A stretch of 64,000 bases of DNA. It comes from an uncultured Oscillibacter sp. (lineage in GTDB: Bacteria; Bacillota; Clostridia; Oscillospirales; Oscillospiraceae). Positions 23,201-31,768 of the stretch are shown here, piece by piece. Positions within the stretch are counted from its first letter, which is position 1; each line of letters opens with the position of its first letter. The position numbers and the translations under genes were made by a program. The stretch is taken from assembly GCA_900770295.1 (NCBI GenBank), contig CAAGJQ010000089.1, forward strand, positions 1 through 64,000. Reading direction: 5' to 3'. The notes under the pieces were generated by a model, which ran no database searches, was not told the DNA's origin, and saw only the letters and a list, made by a program, of their open reading frames with translations.

Positions 23201-24649
23201 TCATCTGTTTTTGCGCAGCAGTTCCTGTTTGATGTCCCACAGCTTCTGGCTGAGGTCCACATAAAACACATGGGGATTCTCAAAGCGCTTGACCTCGTCC
23301 CACAGGGTATCCACCTGCTCCGCGCAGTACTTCTGGATCTCCGGCAGCGCGGGCCGGTCATACACCAGTTCTCCCTTTTGGAACACCGGCACCTGCAGCG
23401 GCTTGGCCGTAAAGTTCGTGAAAGTCTTGCGTTTCCAGGTAGCCCGGGGATCAAACAGCTCCAAAGGCCGGCTCTCGTCCACGGTTTCGTCCCAGACGGT
23501 GATATAGTCCGCCTCCGCCTTGCCGGTCTCCTTGTCGAAGATGCGGTAGATCTTCTTGAAGTGCGGATTCGTGATCTTGTCCACATTCTCACTGACCTTG
23601 ATCTTGGGAATGATATTGCCGTCAGCGTCCTCCACGGCGGCCAGCTTGTATACGCCGCCGAATACCGGCTCGCTGCGGGCGGTGATCATCCGCTCGCCCA
23701 CGCCGAACATGTCGATCTGGGCTCCCTGCTGGATCAGGTCGCGGATAATGTACTCGTCCAGGGAGTTGGACGCGGAGATCTGACACTCCGTCCAGCCGGC
23801 GGCGTCCAGCATCTTCCGGGCCTCCCGGGTGAGATAGGCGATGTCGCCGGAGTCCAGACGGATGCCGCACTTCTTGATGCCAAGGGGCTTCAGCACCTCG
23901 TTGAACGCCCGGATGGCGTCCGGTACGCCGGACTTCAAAACATTATATGTATCCACCAGCAGCGTCGCACTGGTGGGATAAATCTCGCAGTAGGCCTTGA
24001 ACGCCTCGTACTGGCTGTCGAACATCTGGACCCAGGAATGAGCCATGGTCCCGCCGGCGGGAACGCCGAACAGCTGGTCGGAAATCGTGCAGGCCGTGCC
24101 CTTGCAGCCGCCGATATACGCCGCCCGGGCGCCGGAGATGGCGCCGTCCGTGCCCTGGGCCCGGCGGGAGCCGAACTCCAGCACCGTGCGGCCCTGCGCC
24201 GCGCGGCAGATGCGGTTGGCCTTGGTGGCGATGAGGCTCTGGTGGTTCACCGTCAACAGCGTGAAGGTCTCGATCAGCTGGGCCTGAATGGCCGGAGCCC
24301 GGACCGTCAGGACAGGCTCCCGCGGGAAAATCGGCGTGCCCTCGGGAATAGCCCAGATATCGCCCGTGAACTTGAAATTCCGGAGGTAGTCCAGAAATTC
24401 TTCCGAGAACAGATTCTTGCTCCGGAGATAGTCGATATCCTCCTCGTCAAAATGCAGATTCTGGATATAATCGATCAACTGATCCAGGCCCGCGCAGATG
24501 GCAAAGCCGCCCTTGTCCGGTACATCCCGGAAAAAGACGTCAAAATAAGTAATGCGGTCCTGATAGCCAGTTTTGAAGTAACCGTTGCCCATGGTCAGCT
24601 CATAAAAATCGCAGAGCATCGTCATGTTCAGCTTCTTTTCGGTATTCAT
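23201..24649 (-). CDS. pncB: Nicotinate phosphoribosyltransferase
   Basis: The 482-residue protein contains the family landmarks LTMGNGYF, EFGSRRAQG, GVPAGGTMAHSW and IRLDSGDIAYL. It converts nicotinate and PRPP to nicotinate mononucleotide, the salvage entry to NAD. The ATG at 24649 (MNTEKKLN) follows GAGGTG; the frame is open 14 codons upstream without a better start. It is divergent from coaW. Together with NiaR and NadD elsewhere in the window it points to nicotinate scavenging. Confidence 0.94.
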   Translation of the reverse strand: MNTEKKLNMTMLCDFYELTMGNGYFKTGYQDRITYFDVFFRDVPDKGGFAICAGLDQLIDYIQNLHFDEEDIDYLRSKNLFSEEFLDYLRNFKFTGDIWAIPEGTPIFPREPVLTVRAPAIQAQLIETFTLLTVNHQSLIATKANRICRAAQGRTVLEFGSRRAQGTDGAISGARAAYIGGCKGTACTISDQLFGVPAGGTMAHSWVQMFDSQYEAFKAYCEIYPTSATLLVDTYNVLKSGVPDAIRAFNEVLKPLGIKKCGIRLDSGDIAYLTREARKMLDAAGWTECQISASNSLDEYIIRDLIQQGAQIDMFGVGERMITARSEPVFGGVYKLAAVEDADGNIIPKIKVSENVDKITNPHFKKIYRIFDKETGKAEADYITVWDETVDESRPLELFDPRATWKRKTFTNFTAKPLQVPVFQKGELVYDRPALPEIQKYCAEQVDTLWDEVKRFENPHVFYVDLSQKLWDIKQELLRKNR

Positions 24650-24860
24650 AATACACCTCGATGCTATTGTTTTGCGTTTGTGTCTTGTCACTTGACTTGA
24701 TTATAAGCGGCTTACCTTGGAAAAGCAATCGTTTTATAAAATTTTCAGCTTTTTGAAAATTTCGTCAAATCTTTGTCAATTTTCATTGACAAGCTGTCCG
24801 CCCTCCCCTATCATGGGGATAGCAGGCGGCAAAACCGCCGGAAGGAAGGATACATAAGCG
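24650..24860. promoter_or_regulatory. Divergent promoter region of pncB and coaW
   Basis: The region holds an inverted repeat TTGTCAA (24773-24779) / TTGACAA (24786-24792), and a small GGCGG/CCGCC hairpin just before the coaW ribosome-binding site. The TGTCA/TGACA half-sites resemble the core shared by the two NiaR-associated palindromes at 50.4 and 51.06 kb, with different spacing. This makes it a possible but weak NiaR site. Confidence 0.35.
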
Positions 24861-25703
24861 ATGGGTGTGATTTTAGGCATCGATATCGGCGGTTCCACCA
24901 CAAAAATTGTGGGGCTGCGAACTGACGGCAGTGTGGTCTCCATGCTGCGCGTCCGGGCTGAGGACCAGGTGACCAGTCTCTACGGCGCCCTCGGCAATTA
25001 TCTCACCAGCAACCATCTGACGCTGCAGGACGTCCGCCGGATCGTCCTGACCGGTGTGGGGGCCTCCTATGTGGAGGGTGATATCTATGGCCTGCCCACC
25101 TGCAGCGTGGACGAGTTCTCCGCCAGCGGCATGGGCGCTTTGGCGCTTTCCGGCCAGGAACAGGCCGTGGTGGCCACCATGGGCACCGGCACAGCCTTTC
25201 TCTGGGCAAAGAAGGACGGCACCGTGCGGCATCTGTGCGGCAGCGGCATCGGCGGCGGCACACTGGGCGGCCTCTGCCACAAGCTGGTGGGAATGGAGCG
25301 GTTCGGCCAGATCAAAAAGCTGGCGGCCCAGGGCGATCTGGGTAAGGTGGACCTGACCATCGCGGACATCACCTGCAATCCCGCCGCCACTCTGGACCCC
25401 AAGCTGACCGCCGCCAATTTCGGCAATCTGGCAGAGGACGCCGCTCCTGCCGATCTGGCCGCCGGAGCGGTCAATCTGGTCCTGCAGGCCATCGGCACCA
25501 TGACAGTGCTGGCCTGCCAGTGCTGCGGCACACAAACCGTGGTACTGACCGGTTCCATGACCACCCTCGACCAGGTAAAGCCCAATTTTGAAAATTTTGA
25601 AAAGCTCTATGGCATCCACTACATCATTCCTGAAAAGGCCACCTTTGCCACGGCCATTGGCGCGGGGCTGTGCAGCCTGAAGAGGAAAGCCGCAGAGGAA
25701 TAA
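24861..25703 (+). CDS. coaW: Type II pantothenate kinase
   Basis: The 280-residue protein has an ASKHA fold: DIGGSTTKIVG at the N-terminus, the catalytic-acid region around VDEFSASG, the GTGTAFLWA loop, and SGIGGGTLGG. This is the pattern of CoaW/type II pantothenate kinases found in staphylococci and some Clostridia. It phosphorylates pantothenate, the first step of coenzyme A synthesis. The length is normal. It is divergent from pncB and closed by a hairpin. Confidence 0.88.
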   Translation: MGVILGIDIGGSTTKIVGLRTDGSVVSMLRVRAEDQVTSLYGALGNYLTSNHLTLQDVRRIVLTGVGASYVEGDIYGLPTCSVDEFSASGMGALALSGQEQAVVATMGTGTAFLWAKKDGTVRHLCGSGIGGGTLGGLCHKLVGMERFGQIKKLAAQGDLGKVDLTIADITCNPAATLDPKLTAANFGNLAEDAAPADLAAGAVNLVLQAIGTMTVLACQCCGTQTVVLTGSMTTLDQVKPNFENFEKLYGIHYIIPEKATFATAIGAGLCSLKRKAAEE

Positions 25704-25727
25704 GTCCTGCAATGATATGTCCAAAAA

Positions 25728-25759
25728 GAGACCGTCCGGCGTTCATACCGGGCGGTCTC
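25728..25759. terminator. Terminator between coaW and the zinc-ribbon gene
   Basis: GAGACCGTCCGG and CCGGGCGGTCTC form a stem with a G-T pair between the two convergent genes. A AAAAA run lies on one side and CTGCTTT on the other. Confidence 0.75.
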
Positions 25760-25773
25760 CTGCTTTAGGGAAC

Positions 25774-26214
25774 TTACTCTTCGTCAGAGCCTTCGCCGGA
25801 CTCCTCGTCCAGGCTGGTCAGGTCAAACTCCAGCTTTTCGCCGCAGTTGGGGCAGATGACCTCGCCGTCCTCCAGGATGGACTCGTCGAAATAGATGGTC
25901 TCCTCGCAGGTGGGGCAGGTGGTTGCATAGCAATCCTCGTCCTCATCCAGGTCATCCTCGTAGTACTCGTCCTCATCGTCATCCTCGTCATAGTCCTCGA
26001 AAACAACGTCCTCGACGTCCTCCAGATCGTCGCTGACAGCGTCCAGGCCGTCGGCCAGCTCCGCCTGCTCGTCCCGGATATCCTCCAGCTCCAGAGCGAT
26101 GTCCTCCAGAACATCAATGATGGCGGCAAGCAGCTTGCCCTCCTTCTTCTCGGTATCCAGCTCCATGCCCTCGGCCAGGCCCTTCAGATAGGCGACCTTC
26201 TCAGTGATTTCCAT
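25774..26214 (-). CDS. Acidic zinc-ribbon protein, CD1247 N-terminal type
   Basis: The 146-residue protein has an N-terminal helical domain (KVAYLKGLAEGMELD...IIDVLEDIALELEDI). A long Asp/Glu-rich linker follows, then a CPTC/CPNC zinc ribbon. The combination is typical of a conserved clostridial family named after C. difficile CD1247, often found beside efp. No function is established. It follows efp on the same strand with a hairpin between, so it is partly uncoupled. AAAGGAG precedes the ATG. Confidence 0.75.
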   Translation of the reverse strand: MEITEKVAYLKGLAEGMELDTEKKEGKLLAAIIDVLEDIALELEDIRDEQAELADGLDAVSDDLEDVEDVVFEDYDEDDDEDEYYEDDLDEDEDCYATTCPTCEETIYFDESILEDGEVICPNCGEKLEFDLTSLDEESGEGSDEE

Positions 26215-26304
26215 AGCGGTATGCTCCTTTCATGCCAAAAAATGTTGTAGTTTTCCGTCCCGGAAATAGCCCCTGCTGCCAGTCGAAAAACAAGCCAGGG
26301 GAAT

Positions 26305-26334
26305 CTAAAGGGGGGACAAAAGTCCCCCCTTTAT
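26305..26334 (-). terminator. Terminator after efp
   Basis: AAAGGGGGGAC and GTCCCCCCTTT form a perfect stem with an AAAA loop just after the efp stop. Nearly the same motif with its TCTAAAGG start recurs at 31435-31460 in the leuS leader. Confidence 0.8.
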
Positions 26335-26340
26335 GTCATC

Positions 26341-26910
26341 TTACTCCTTCACGCGGCCCAGATACTCACCGGTACGGGTGTCGATCTGGATCTTCTCGCC
26401 CTCGTTGATGAACAGGGGCACCTTGATCTGCGCGCCGGTCTCCAGAACAGCGTTCTTGGTGACGTTGGTGGCGGTATCGCCCTTCACGCCGGGCTCGGTC
26501 TCCGTGACCTCCAGCTCCACGAAGTTGGGGACTTCCACAGTGAACACGCTGCCCTTGTAGCTGACCAGGGAGCACATGGTGTTCTCCTTCACGAACTGGA
26601 ACGCGTCGCCCAGCACGTCCTTGTTCAGCGGGGTCATGTCAAAGGTCTCGGGGTCCATGAAGTAGTACAGATCGCCGTCGTTGTAGCTGTACTCGGCGTT
26701 CTTGCGCTCCACAGCGCCCTGCTCGAACTTGGCGGTGGGGTTGAAGGACTCCTCACGGATGGTGCCGCTGATGACGTTCTTGTACTTGGTACGCACGAAA
26801 GCGGCGCCCTTGCCGGGCTTGACGTGCTGGAAGTCCACGACCACCATGGGCTTTCCATCCATCTCAAAAATCATACCCTTCCGGAAATCGCCGGCAGTAA
26901 TAGTAGGCAT
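26341..26910 (-). CDS. efp: Translation elongation factor P
   Basis: The 189-residue protein has the three-domain EF-P layout. The conserved tip is HVKPGKGAAF, placing Lys34 at the site modified in other bacteria, and the C-terminal signature is INEGEKIQIDTRTGEYLGR. It relieves ribosome stalling at polyproline. No EpmA-type modification gene is in the window. The CD1247-type gene lies downstream. Confidence 0.96.
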   Translation of the reverse strand: MPTITAGDFRKGMIFEMDGKPMVVVDFQHVKPGKGAAFVRTKYKNVISGTIREESFNPTAKFEQGAVERKNAEYSYNDGDLYYFMDPETFDMTPLNKDVLGDAFQFVKENTMCSLVSYKGSVFTVEVPNFVELEVTETEPGVKGDTATNVTKNAVLETGAQIKVPLFINEGEKIQIDTRTGEYLGRVKE

Positions 26911-27055
26911 AGGTTTTCCTCCTCACAAATCTTACGAGAAAACGACCTGCGGAAGGACATTTTCTCAAATTTTCTATATCTAGCGAATGACCGATGATAT
27001 TTTACCGTATGTTGCCCGCTAATGCAAGTATTTTTCCATCGGTTGCCGATTTTTT

Positions 27056-27568
27056 TCAGTCTTTTTTTCCCGTTCGCCGCCGGCAGGCCGCCTTAAATGG
27101 CGCCTGGAGTGCGTGGAGCACCTTCTGCCAGACGGTCACGGCGCCGCCCACCGGCTCCACCATCAGTGCCAGCACACCGGCCCGGTTGGCCGCCAGCATG
27201 TCGGTCAGCAGCTTGTCCCCCAGCATGGCGGTATGTGCCCGGTCCACACCGGCCCGGGCCATGGCGGCCTCCAGGCCCCGGGTGGAGGGCTTCCCCGCGT
27301 GTCCCTGATACGGGACGCCAAGCTCGGCACAGAACTCCGTTACCCGGGTGCCGGAGCGGTTGTTGGACACGATCATGAACTGGATGCCGGCAGCACGCAG
27401 TTCGGCGATCCAGTCCTGGAGGGGCTGGTCCGGACGGCGGGTCTTTTTGGCCGCCAGCGTAAAATCCAGGTCACTGAGCAGCAGGGTGATCCCCCGCTCT
27501 TTCAGGTAGGCGGGCGTAATCTCCGCGTAGCACGCGGCCACGCGGTCTGGAATCAGGGAAACGGGCAT
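27056..27568 (-). CDS. yqeG: YqeG family HAD phosphatase
   Basis: The 170-residue protein is a small HAD-type IIIA phosphatase. The nucleophile motif is LSDLDFTLA, motif II SNN, and motif III GDKLLTDMLAANRAG. YqeG/PGP-type enzymes dephosphorylate small phosphomonoesters; the physiological substrate here is unknown. The start is ATG 27568 after AAGGAG, 72 bp from the divergent GH18-like gene. The C-terminus is unusually basic (CRRRTGKKD). Confidence 0.85.
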   Translation of the reverse strand: MPVSLIPDRVAACYAEITPAYLKERGITLLLSDLDFTLAAKKTRRPDQPLQDWIAELRAAGIQFMIVSNNRSGTRVTEFCAELGVPYQGHAGKPSTRGLEAAMARAGVDRAHTAMLGDKLLTDMLAANRAGVLALMVEPVGGAVTVWQKVLHALQAPFKAACRRRTGKKD

Positions 27569-27640
27569 AGTAGACTCCTTGTCAGCATAATCTGTATTCA
27601 GTATAGCAGTTCTGGTGAGAATAGACAAGGGGTGATTGCA

Positions 27641-28408
27641 TTGCAGGTCTATCTGTCCGTGGTCCCGGGAGAGCTGCAGGATGCCTCCAAATACGGCCGC
27701 TCCTTCGCGCACGTGGCCTACCGCATCGGGCCGGGCTCCACACTGCTGCGGCAGAACCTGCTGCTCCAGACCCGGGGCGGGCTGCTGTCCATCAGCGACC
27801 GGGAAGCGCCCCCGATTGAAGAGCCGGACGCGCTGTGCGCGGCCGTGCTGCGGGAGTGCAGCCGCCGGAGCTACGGCGGCGCTGTTCTGGATTTTGAGGA
27901 CGCGCCCCGCCGTGACCGCATCGTCTTTGCGGAGCGGCTGGAAAGGGCGCTGACCACCAGTCGAAGGGCCTTGTATGTACCGGAAAACTACCTGCCATCC
28001 CCAAAAACCGCCGTCCCCCTGATCTGCACCGCCATGTCCGGCGGAACGTTTACGGAGCGGCTTCAGGAGGCCATCCGCGCCCGGGGAGGCGCCGGCCGTC
28101 TGGCCCTGGACATCCAGCGGCTGCGGATGGACTTCCGTCTCCCCGCCCGCTCCGGCGAGGGAACCCCCCTGAGCGGCGAAGCGCTGGAGCAGCTCATGGC
28201 CCGGGAGACGCCGGCAGTGTTTTTCTCCCGGGACCTGTGCGCCCGCTACTTTACCTACACGGAAAGGGGGGAGACCCACTTTGTCCTGTTCGACGACGCC
28301 GACACGCTGAACCAGAAGCTGAAAACCGGCGCCAAAATGGGGTTTGCCGCCGCCTTCTTCATGTGGCCGGAGGTGCGGGACATTGCTGAAAAACTGGCAT
28401 TGCGCTAA
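27641..28408 (+). CDS. Hypothetical protein with GH18-like barrel features
   Basis: The start is TTG at 27641, eight bases after AGGGG; an in-frame GTG lies three codons earlier. The 255-residue protein shows alternating strand/helix segments. A GGAVLDFED motif resembles the catalytic end (DxDxE) of family 18 glycoside hydrolases, and the closing segment FVLFDDADTLNQKLKTGAKM resembles their last strand and helix. There is no signal peptide, so if it is a hydrolase-like barrel it acts in the cytoplasm or has lost export. It is divergent from yqeG. Assignment is structural inference only. Confidence 0.5.
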   Translation: MQVYLSVVPGELQDASKYGRSFAHVAYRIGPGSTLLRQNLLLQTRGGLLSISDREAPPIEEPDALCAAVLRECSRRSYGGAVLDFEDAPRRDRIVFAERLERALTTSRRALYVPENYLPSPKTAVPLICTAMSGGTFTERLQEAIRARGGAGRLALDIQRLRMDFRLPARSGEGTPLSGEALEQLMARETPAVFFSRDLCARYFTYTERGETHFVLFDDADTLNQKLKTGAKMGFAAAFFMWPEVRDIAEKLALR

Positions 28409-28414
28409 AAAAGA

Positions 28415-28446
28415 AAAAGTGCTGTGCACGGCGGCACAGCACTTTT
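28415..28446. terminator. Bidirectional terminator between GH18-like gene and rpsU
   Basis: AAAGTGCTGTGC and GCACAGCACTTT form a perfect stem flanked by A and T runs between the two convergent genes. Confidence 0.88.
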
Positions 28447-28450
28447 GTCA

Positions 28451-28633
28451 TTAATAGTAGCGCTTCTTGTTCTTCCGAGCGGCCTCAGACTTCTTGCGAC
28501 GCTTGACGCTGGGGCTCTCATAATGCTCTCTCTTACGAACCTCTGCGATGACGCCAGCCTTGGCGCAGCTGCGCTTAAAACGCTTCAGAGCGCTGTCGAT
28601 GGATTCGTTTTCTCTTACATGGATCTCAGACAT
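28451..28633 (-). CDS. rpsU: 30S ribosomal protein S21
   Basis: The 60-residue basic protein starts MSEIHVRENESIDSALKRFKR and ends in a lysine/arginine tail (RKNKKRYY), the S21 signature. It binds the 30S head near the 3' end of 16S rRNA. It is monocistronic with a terminator right after the stop. Confidence 0.96.
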   Translation of the reverse strand: MSEIHVRENESIDSALKRFKRSCAKAGVIAEVRKREHYESPSVKRRKKSEAARKNKKRYY

Positions 28634-28814
28634 CTATATTTCCCTCCCTCCGAGGTATCCGGCTCAATCCAGGATACTTTAAGGGCCATAAATTATGGCT
28701 TCAACACATGCATTATACAGAGTATGCCCAAAATTGTCAAGGGATTTTCGTTTGGAACCCCTTAAATTTTCCACAACCTCAAAATTCCCCCTTGAAAAAC
28801 ATCGCAAAAGGCAC

Positions 28815-28845
28815 CGAAACGGGCGGATTTGATCCGCCCGTTTCG
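28815..28845 (-). terminator. Terminator after leuS
   Basis: CGAAACGGGCGGA and TCCGCCCGTTTCG form a perfect stem just after the leuS stop; on the minus strand GTGCCTTTTG follows. Confidence 0.75.
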
Positions 28846-28871
28846 ACTGTTATCACACAAATGTTTTGGCT

Positions 28872-31298
28872 TTACTGAGGCTTTACGATCAGATTGACCA
28901 AGCGGTTCTTCACCAGAATGGTCTTGACGATCTTCATGCCCTCAGTGGCCTTCTGGACCTTTTCCACAGTGAGGGCGGCCTCCACGACGGCCTTCTCCTC
29001 GCTGTCGGCAGGCATGGTGACGGTGCCCTTCAGCTTGCCGTTGACCTGGACGGCCATCTCCACCGTGGCGGCCACGGTCTTGCTGGCGTCGAATGCGGGC
29101 CACTCCGCCTGGCAGCACATCTTGCCGGTCTGCTTGGCGAAGCCCATGCTCTCCCACAGCTCCTCGGTGATGTGGGGCGCGAAGGGATTCAGCAGCAGGA
29201 GCAGATAGCGCATGTCGCCCCGGGTGCAGCCGTTGGCGTAGAACTCGTTCACCATGGTCATCAGAGCGGCGATGGCGGTGTTCATCTTCAGGTTGTCGAT
29301 ATCGTCGGTGACCTTCTTCACCGTCTTGTGGATGATGGTCTCGTTGGCAGGGGTCACGTCATAGCTCTCGGAGGCCTGCTCCGCCAGGTTCCACACGCGG
29401 TCCAGGAAGCGCTTGGAGCCCTTCACGGCGTCGTTGGACCAGGAGGCAGCCTTCTCAAAGTCGCCGATGAACATGATATACAGACGCATGGTGTCCGCGC
29501 CGTACTGCTCCACGATATCGTTGGGGTTCACCACGTTGCCCCGGGACTTGGACATCTTCTCGCCGCCCTCGCCCAGGATCATGCCGTGGCTGGTGCGCTT
29601 GGCGTAGGGCTCCTTGGTGGGCACCACGCCGATGTCGTACAGGAACTTATGCCAGAAACGGCTGTACAGCAGGTGTAGGGTGGTGTGCTCCATACCGCCG
29701 TTGTACCAGTCCACGGGAGACCAGTAGTCCAGGGCCTCCTTGGAGGCCAGGGCCTTGTCGTTGTGGGGGTCCATATAGCGCAGGAAGTACCAGGAGGAAC
29801 CGGCCCACTGGGGCATGGTATCCGTCTCACGCTGAGCAGGGCCGCCGCACTTGGGGCAGGTGGTGTTCACCCAGTCGGTCATCTTGGCCAGGGGGGACTC
29901 GCCGGTGTCGGTGACCTCGTAGCTCTCCACCTCGGGCAGCAGCAGGGGCAGCTCCTCCTCGGGCAGGGGCACCCAGCCGCACTTGGGGCAGTTCACCAGG
30001 GGGATAGGCTCGCCCCAGTAGCGCTGGCGGGAGAACACCCAGTCCCGGAGCTTGAAGTTGGTCTTGGGATGGCCGATGCCCTGCTCCGTGACCCACTTCT
30101 TCATGGTGGGGATGGCCTCCTTGACGGTCAGGCCGTCCAGGAAACCGGAGTTCACCATGATGCCGGTGTCATCCTTCAGGGTGAAGGCCTCCTTGGTGAT
30201 GTCGCCGCCCTTGACCACCTCGATGATGGGCAGGCCGAACTTGGTGGCGAACTCCCAGTCGCGCTGGTCGTGACCGGGCACGCCCATGACGATGCCGGTG
30301 CCGTAGCCCATCAGGACGTAGTCGGAGACAAACAGGGGCACCTGCTTGCCGCTGGCGGGATTGATGGCCTCGATGCCGTCCAGACGGACGCCGGTCTTTT
30401 CCTTGTTCAGCTCGCCGCGCTCAAAGTCGGACTTGTGGGCGGCCTCCTCCCGGTAGGCTGCCACCTCGTCCCAGTTCTTGATCTGGTCCTTCCACTGGTC
30501 CAGGAAGGGATGCTCGGGAGAGATGACCATGTAGGTCACACCGAACAGGGTATCGCAGCGGGTGGTGTAAACCGTCAGCTTGTCGCCGTTGGTGGCGGTG
30601 AAGTCCACCTCGGTACCTTCGCTGCGGCCGATCCAGTTGCGCTGCTGGATCTTGACGCGGTTGATGAAGTCCACGTCGTCCAGGTCGTCGATCAGGCGGT
30701 CGGCGTACTTGGTGATGGCCAGCATCCACTGGCTCTTCTCCTTGCGGATGACCTCGCCGCCGCAGCGCTCGCAGACGCCCTCGACCACTTCCTCATTGGC
30801 CAGAACGATCTTGCAGCTGGTGCACCAGTTCACGGGCATGGAGGCCTTGTAGGCCAAACCCTTCTTGAACATCTGGAGGAAGATCCACTGGGTCCACTTG
30901 TAGTAGTCGGGGTCGGTGGTGTTGACCTCGCGGTCCCAGTCGAAGGAATAGCCCAGCATCTGCAGCTGCTTGCGGAAGTTCTCCACATTGTCGTGGGTAA
31001 CCTTGGCAGGATGGATGTGGTTCTTGACGGCGTAGTTCTCCGTAGGCAGGCCGAAGGCGTCATAGCCGATGGGGAACAGGACGTTGTAGCCCTGCATCCG
31101 CTTCTTGCGGCAGATGATGTCCATGGCGGTGAAGGGCCGGGCGTGGCCCACATGCAGGCCCTGGCCGGAGGGATAGGGGAACTCGATCAGGCCGAAGAAC
31201 TTCTCCCGGGTCTTGTCTCCGGTGACGGCGGCAAAGGGCTTCTCCTCCAGCCACTTCTGCTGCCACTTTTTCTCAATGGCGGTAAAATCGTACTTCAT
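28872..31298 (-). CDS. leuS: Leucyl-tRNA synthetase
   Basis: The 808-residue class I synthetase has its HIGH-type motif GLHVGHARP and the KMSKSRGNVV loop. A central editing domain with zinc-type cysteine pairs is present (CTSC, CPKC), and the C-terminal anticodon domain follows. It charges tRNA-Leu. The start ATG at 31298 (MKYDF) follows GAAGGAG at six bases; an ATG five codons upstream overlaps that site. The upstream leader contains a T-box, so expression rises when tRNA-Leu is uncharged. Confidence 0.97.
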   Translation of the reverse strand: MKYDFTAIEKKWQQKWLEEKPFAAVTGDKTREKFFGLIEFPYPSGQGLHVGHARPFTAMDIICRKKRMQGYNVLFPIGYDAFGLPTENYAVKNHIHPAKVTHDNVENFRKQLQMLGYSFDWDREVNTTDPDYYKWTQWIFLQMFKKGLAYKASMPVNWCTSCKIVLANEEVVEGVCERCGGEVIRKEKSQWMLAITKYADRLIDDLDDVDFINRVKIQQRNWIGRSEGTEVDFTATNGDKLTVYTTRCDTLFGVTYMVISPEHPFLDQWKDQIKNWDEVAAYREEAAHKSDFERGELNKEKTGVRLDGIEAINPASGKQVPLFVSDYVLMGYGTGIVMGVPGHDQRDWEFATKFGLPIIEVVKGGDITKEAFTLKDDTGIMVNSGFLDGLTVKEAIPTMKKWVTEQGIGHPKTNFKLRDWVFSRQRYWGEPIPLVNCPKCGWVPLPEEELPLLLPEVESYEVTDTGESPLAKMTDWVNTTCPKCGGPAQRETDTMPQWAGSSWYFLRYMDPHNDKALASKEALDYWSPVDWYNGGMEHTTLHLLYSRFWHKFLYDIGVVPTKEPYAKRTSHGMILGEGGEKMSKSRGNVVNPNDIVEQYGADTMRLYIMFIGDFEKAASWSNDAVKGSKRFLDRVWNLAEQASESYDVTPANETIIHKTVKKVTDDIDNLKMNTAIAALMTMVNEFYANGCTRGDMRYLLLLLNPFAPHITEELWESMGFAKQTGKMCCQAEWPAFDASKTVAATVEMAVQVNGKLKGTVTMPADSEEKAVVEAALTVEKVQKATEGMKIVKTILVKNRLVNLIVKPQ

Positions 31299-31383
31299 AT
31301 TTTTCTCCTTCATGCTTATGAATGTTTTTTCTTTTTAAATCATTTTTGCCGCGGCGTGTACGTGGCAAAAATACATTGACTCA

Positions 31384-31460
31384 GCCGCCTTGGGCGGCGT
31401 TCACCAGTGACCGGTGTCACTGGTGGGGGGATCTAAAGGGGGGACGGAGTCCCCTCTTTA
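31384..31460. repeat. Three successive palindromes in the leuS leader
   Basis: Between the T-box and leuS lie GCCGCC/GGCGGC (31384-31398), CACCAGTGAC/GTCACTGGTG (31402-31425) and a G-rich hairpin (31435-31460). The last also occurs after efp. They look like a composite intergenic repeat, and would form extra hairpins in the leuS mRNA. Confidence 0.55.
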
Positions 31461-31464
31461 ATTT

Positions 31465-31700
31465 AAAACGCCCCCGAGCCTTCCGGCCCAGGGGCGTGGA
31501 AAACGCGGTACCACCCTGCTTCAGCCGCGGACATGCGGCCCTCTCGGCCTGTAACGGGGCCAGCCGTCCCGCCCTACTCGCGGTTCAGGCGGAAGACTCC
31601 GGGACCAGTACCCCCAGGCTCCCCCACCGGCTCACACCAGCCGCCGGCTCTCTTCGGGCGGGACGCTTGGGCTTTCTTCCCTTCAAAGTCGCTAACGCGT
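31465..31700 (-). promoter_or_regulatory. T-box riboswitch of leuS
   Basis: The minus strand carries the T-box core GGGTGGTACCGCG followed by a GC-rich terminator (arms ACGCCCC and GGGGGCGT plus TTTT). Upstream is a long structured stem I region with AGAGAG and GGTG elements. Binding of uncharged tRNA to the core would favour the antiterminator. A CTG within TACTGG on the 3' side of stem I could be the leucine specifier, consistent with leuS downstream; that detail is inferred. Confidence 0.9.
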
Positions 31701-31768
31701 CTATTTTATGAGGGTTTGGGGTGTTTGTCAAGAAAAAAGCGCAAAATCTTCCGCTTTTTCGCCGGGCG

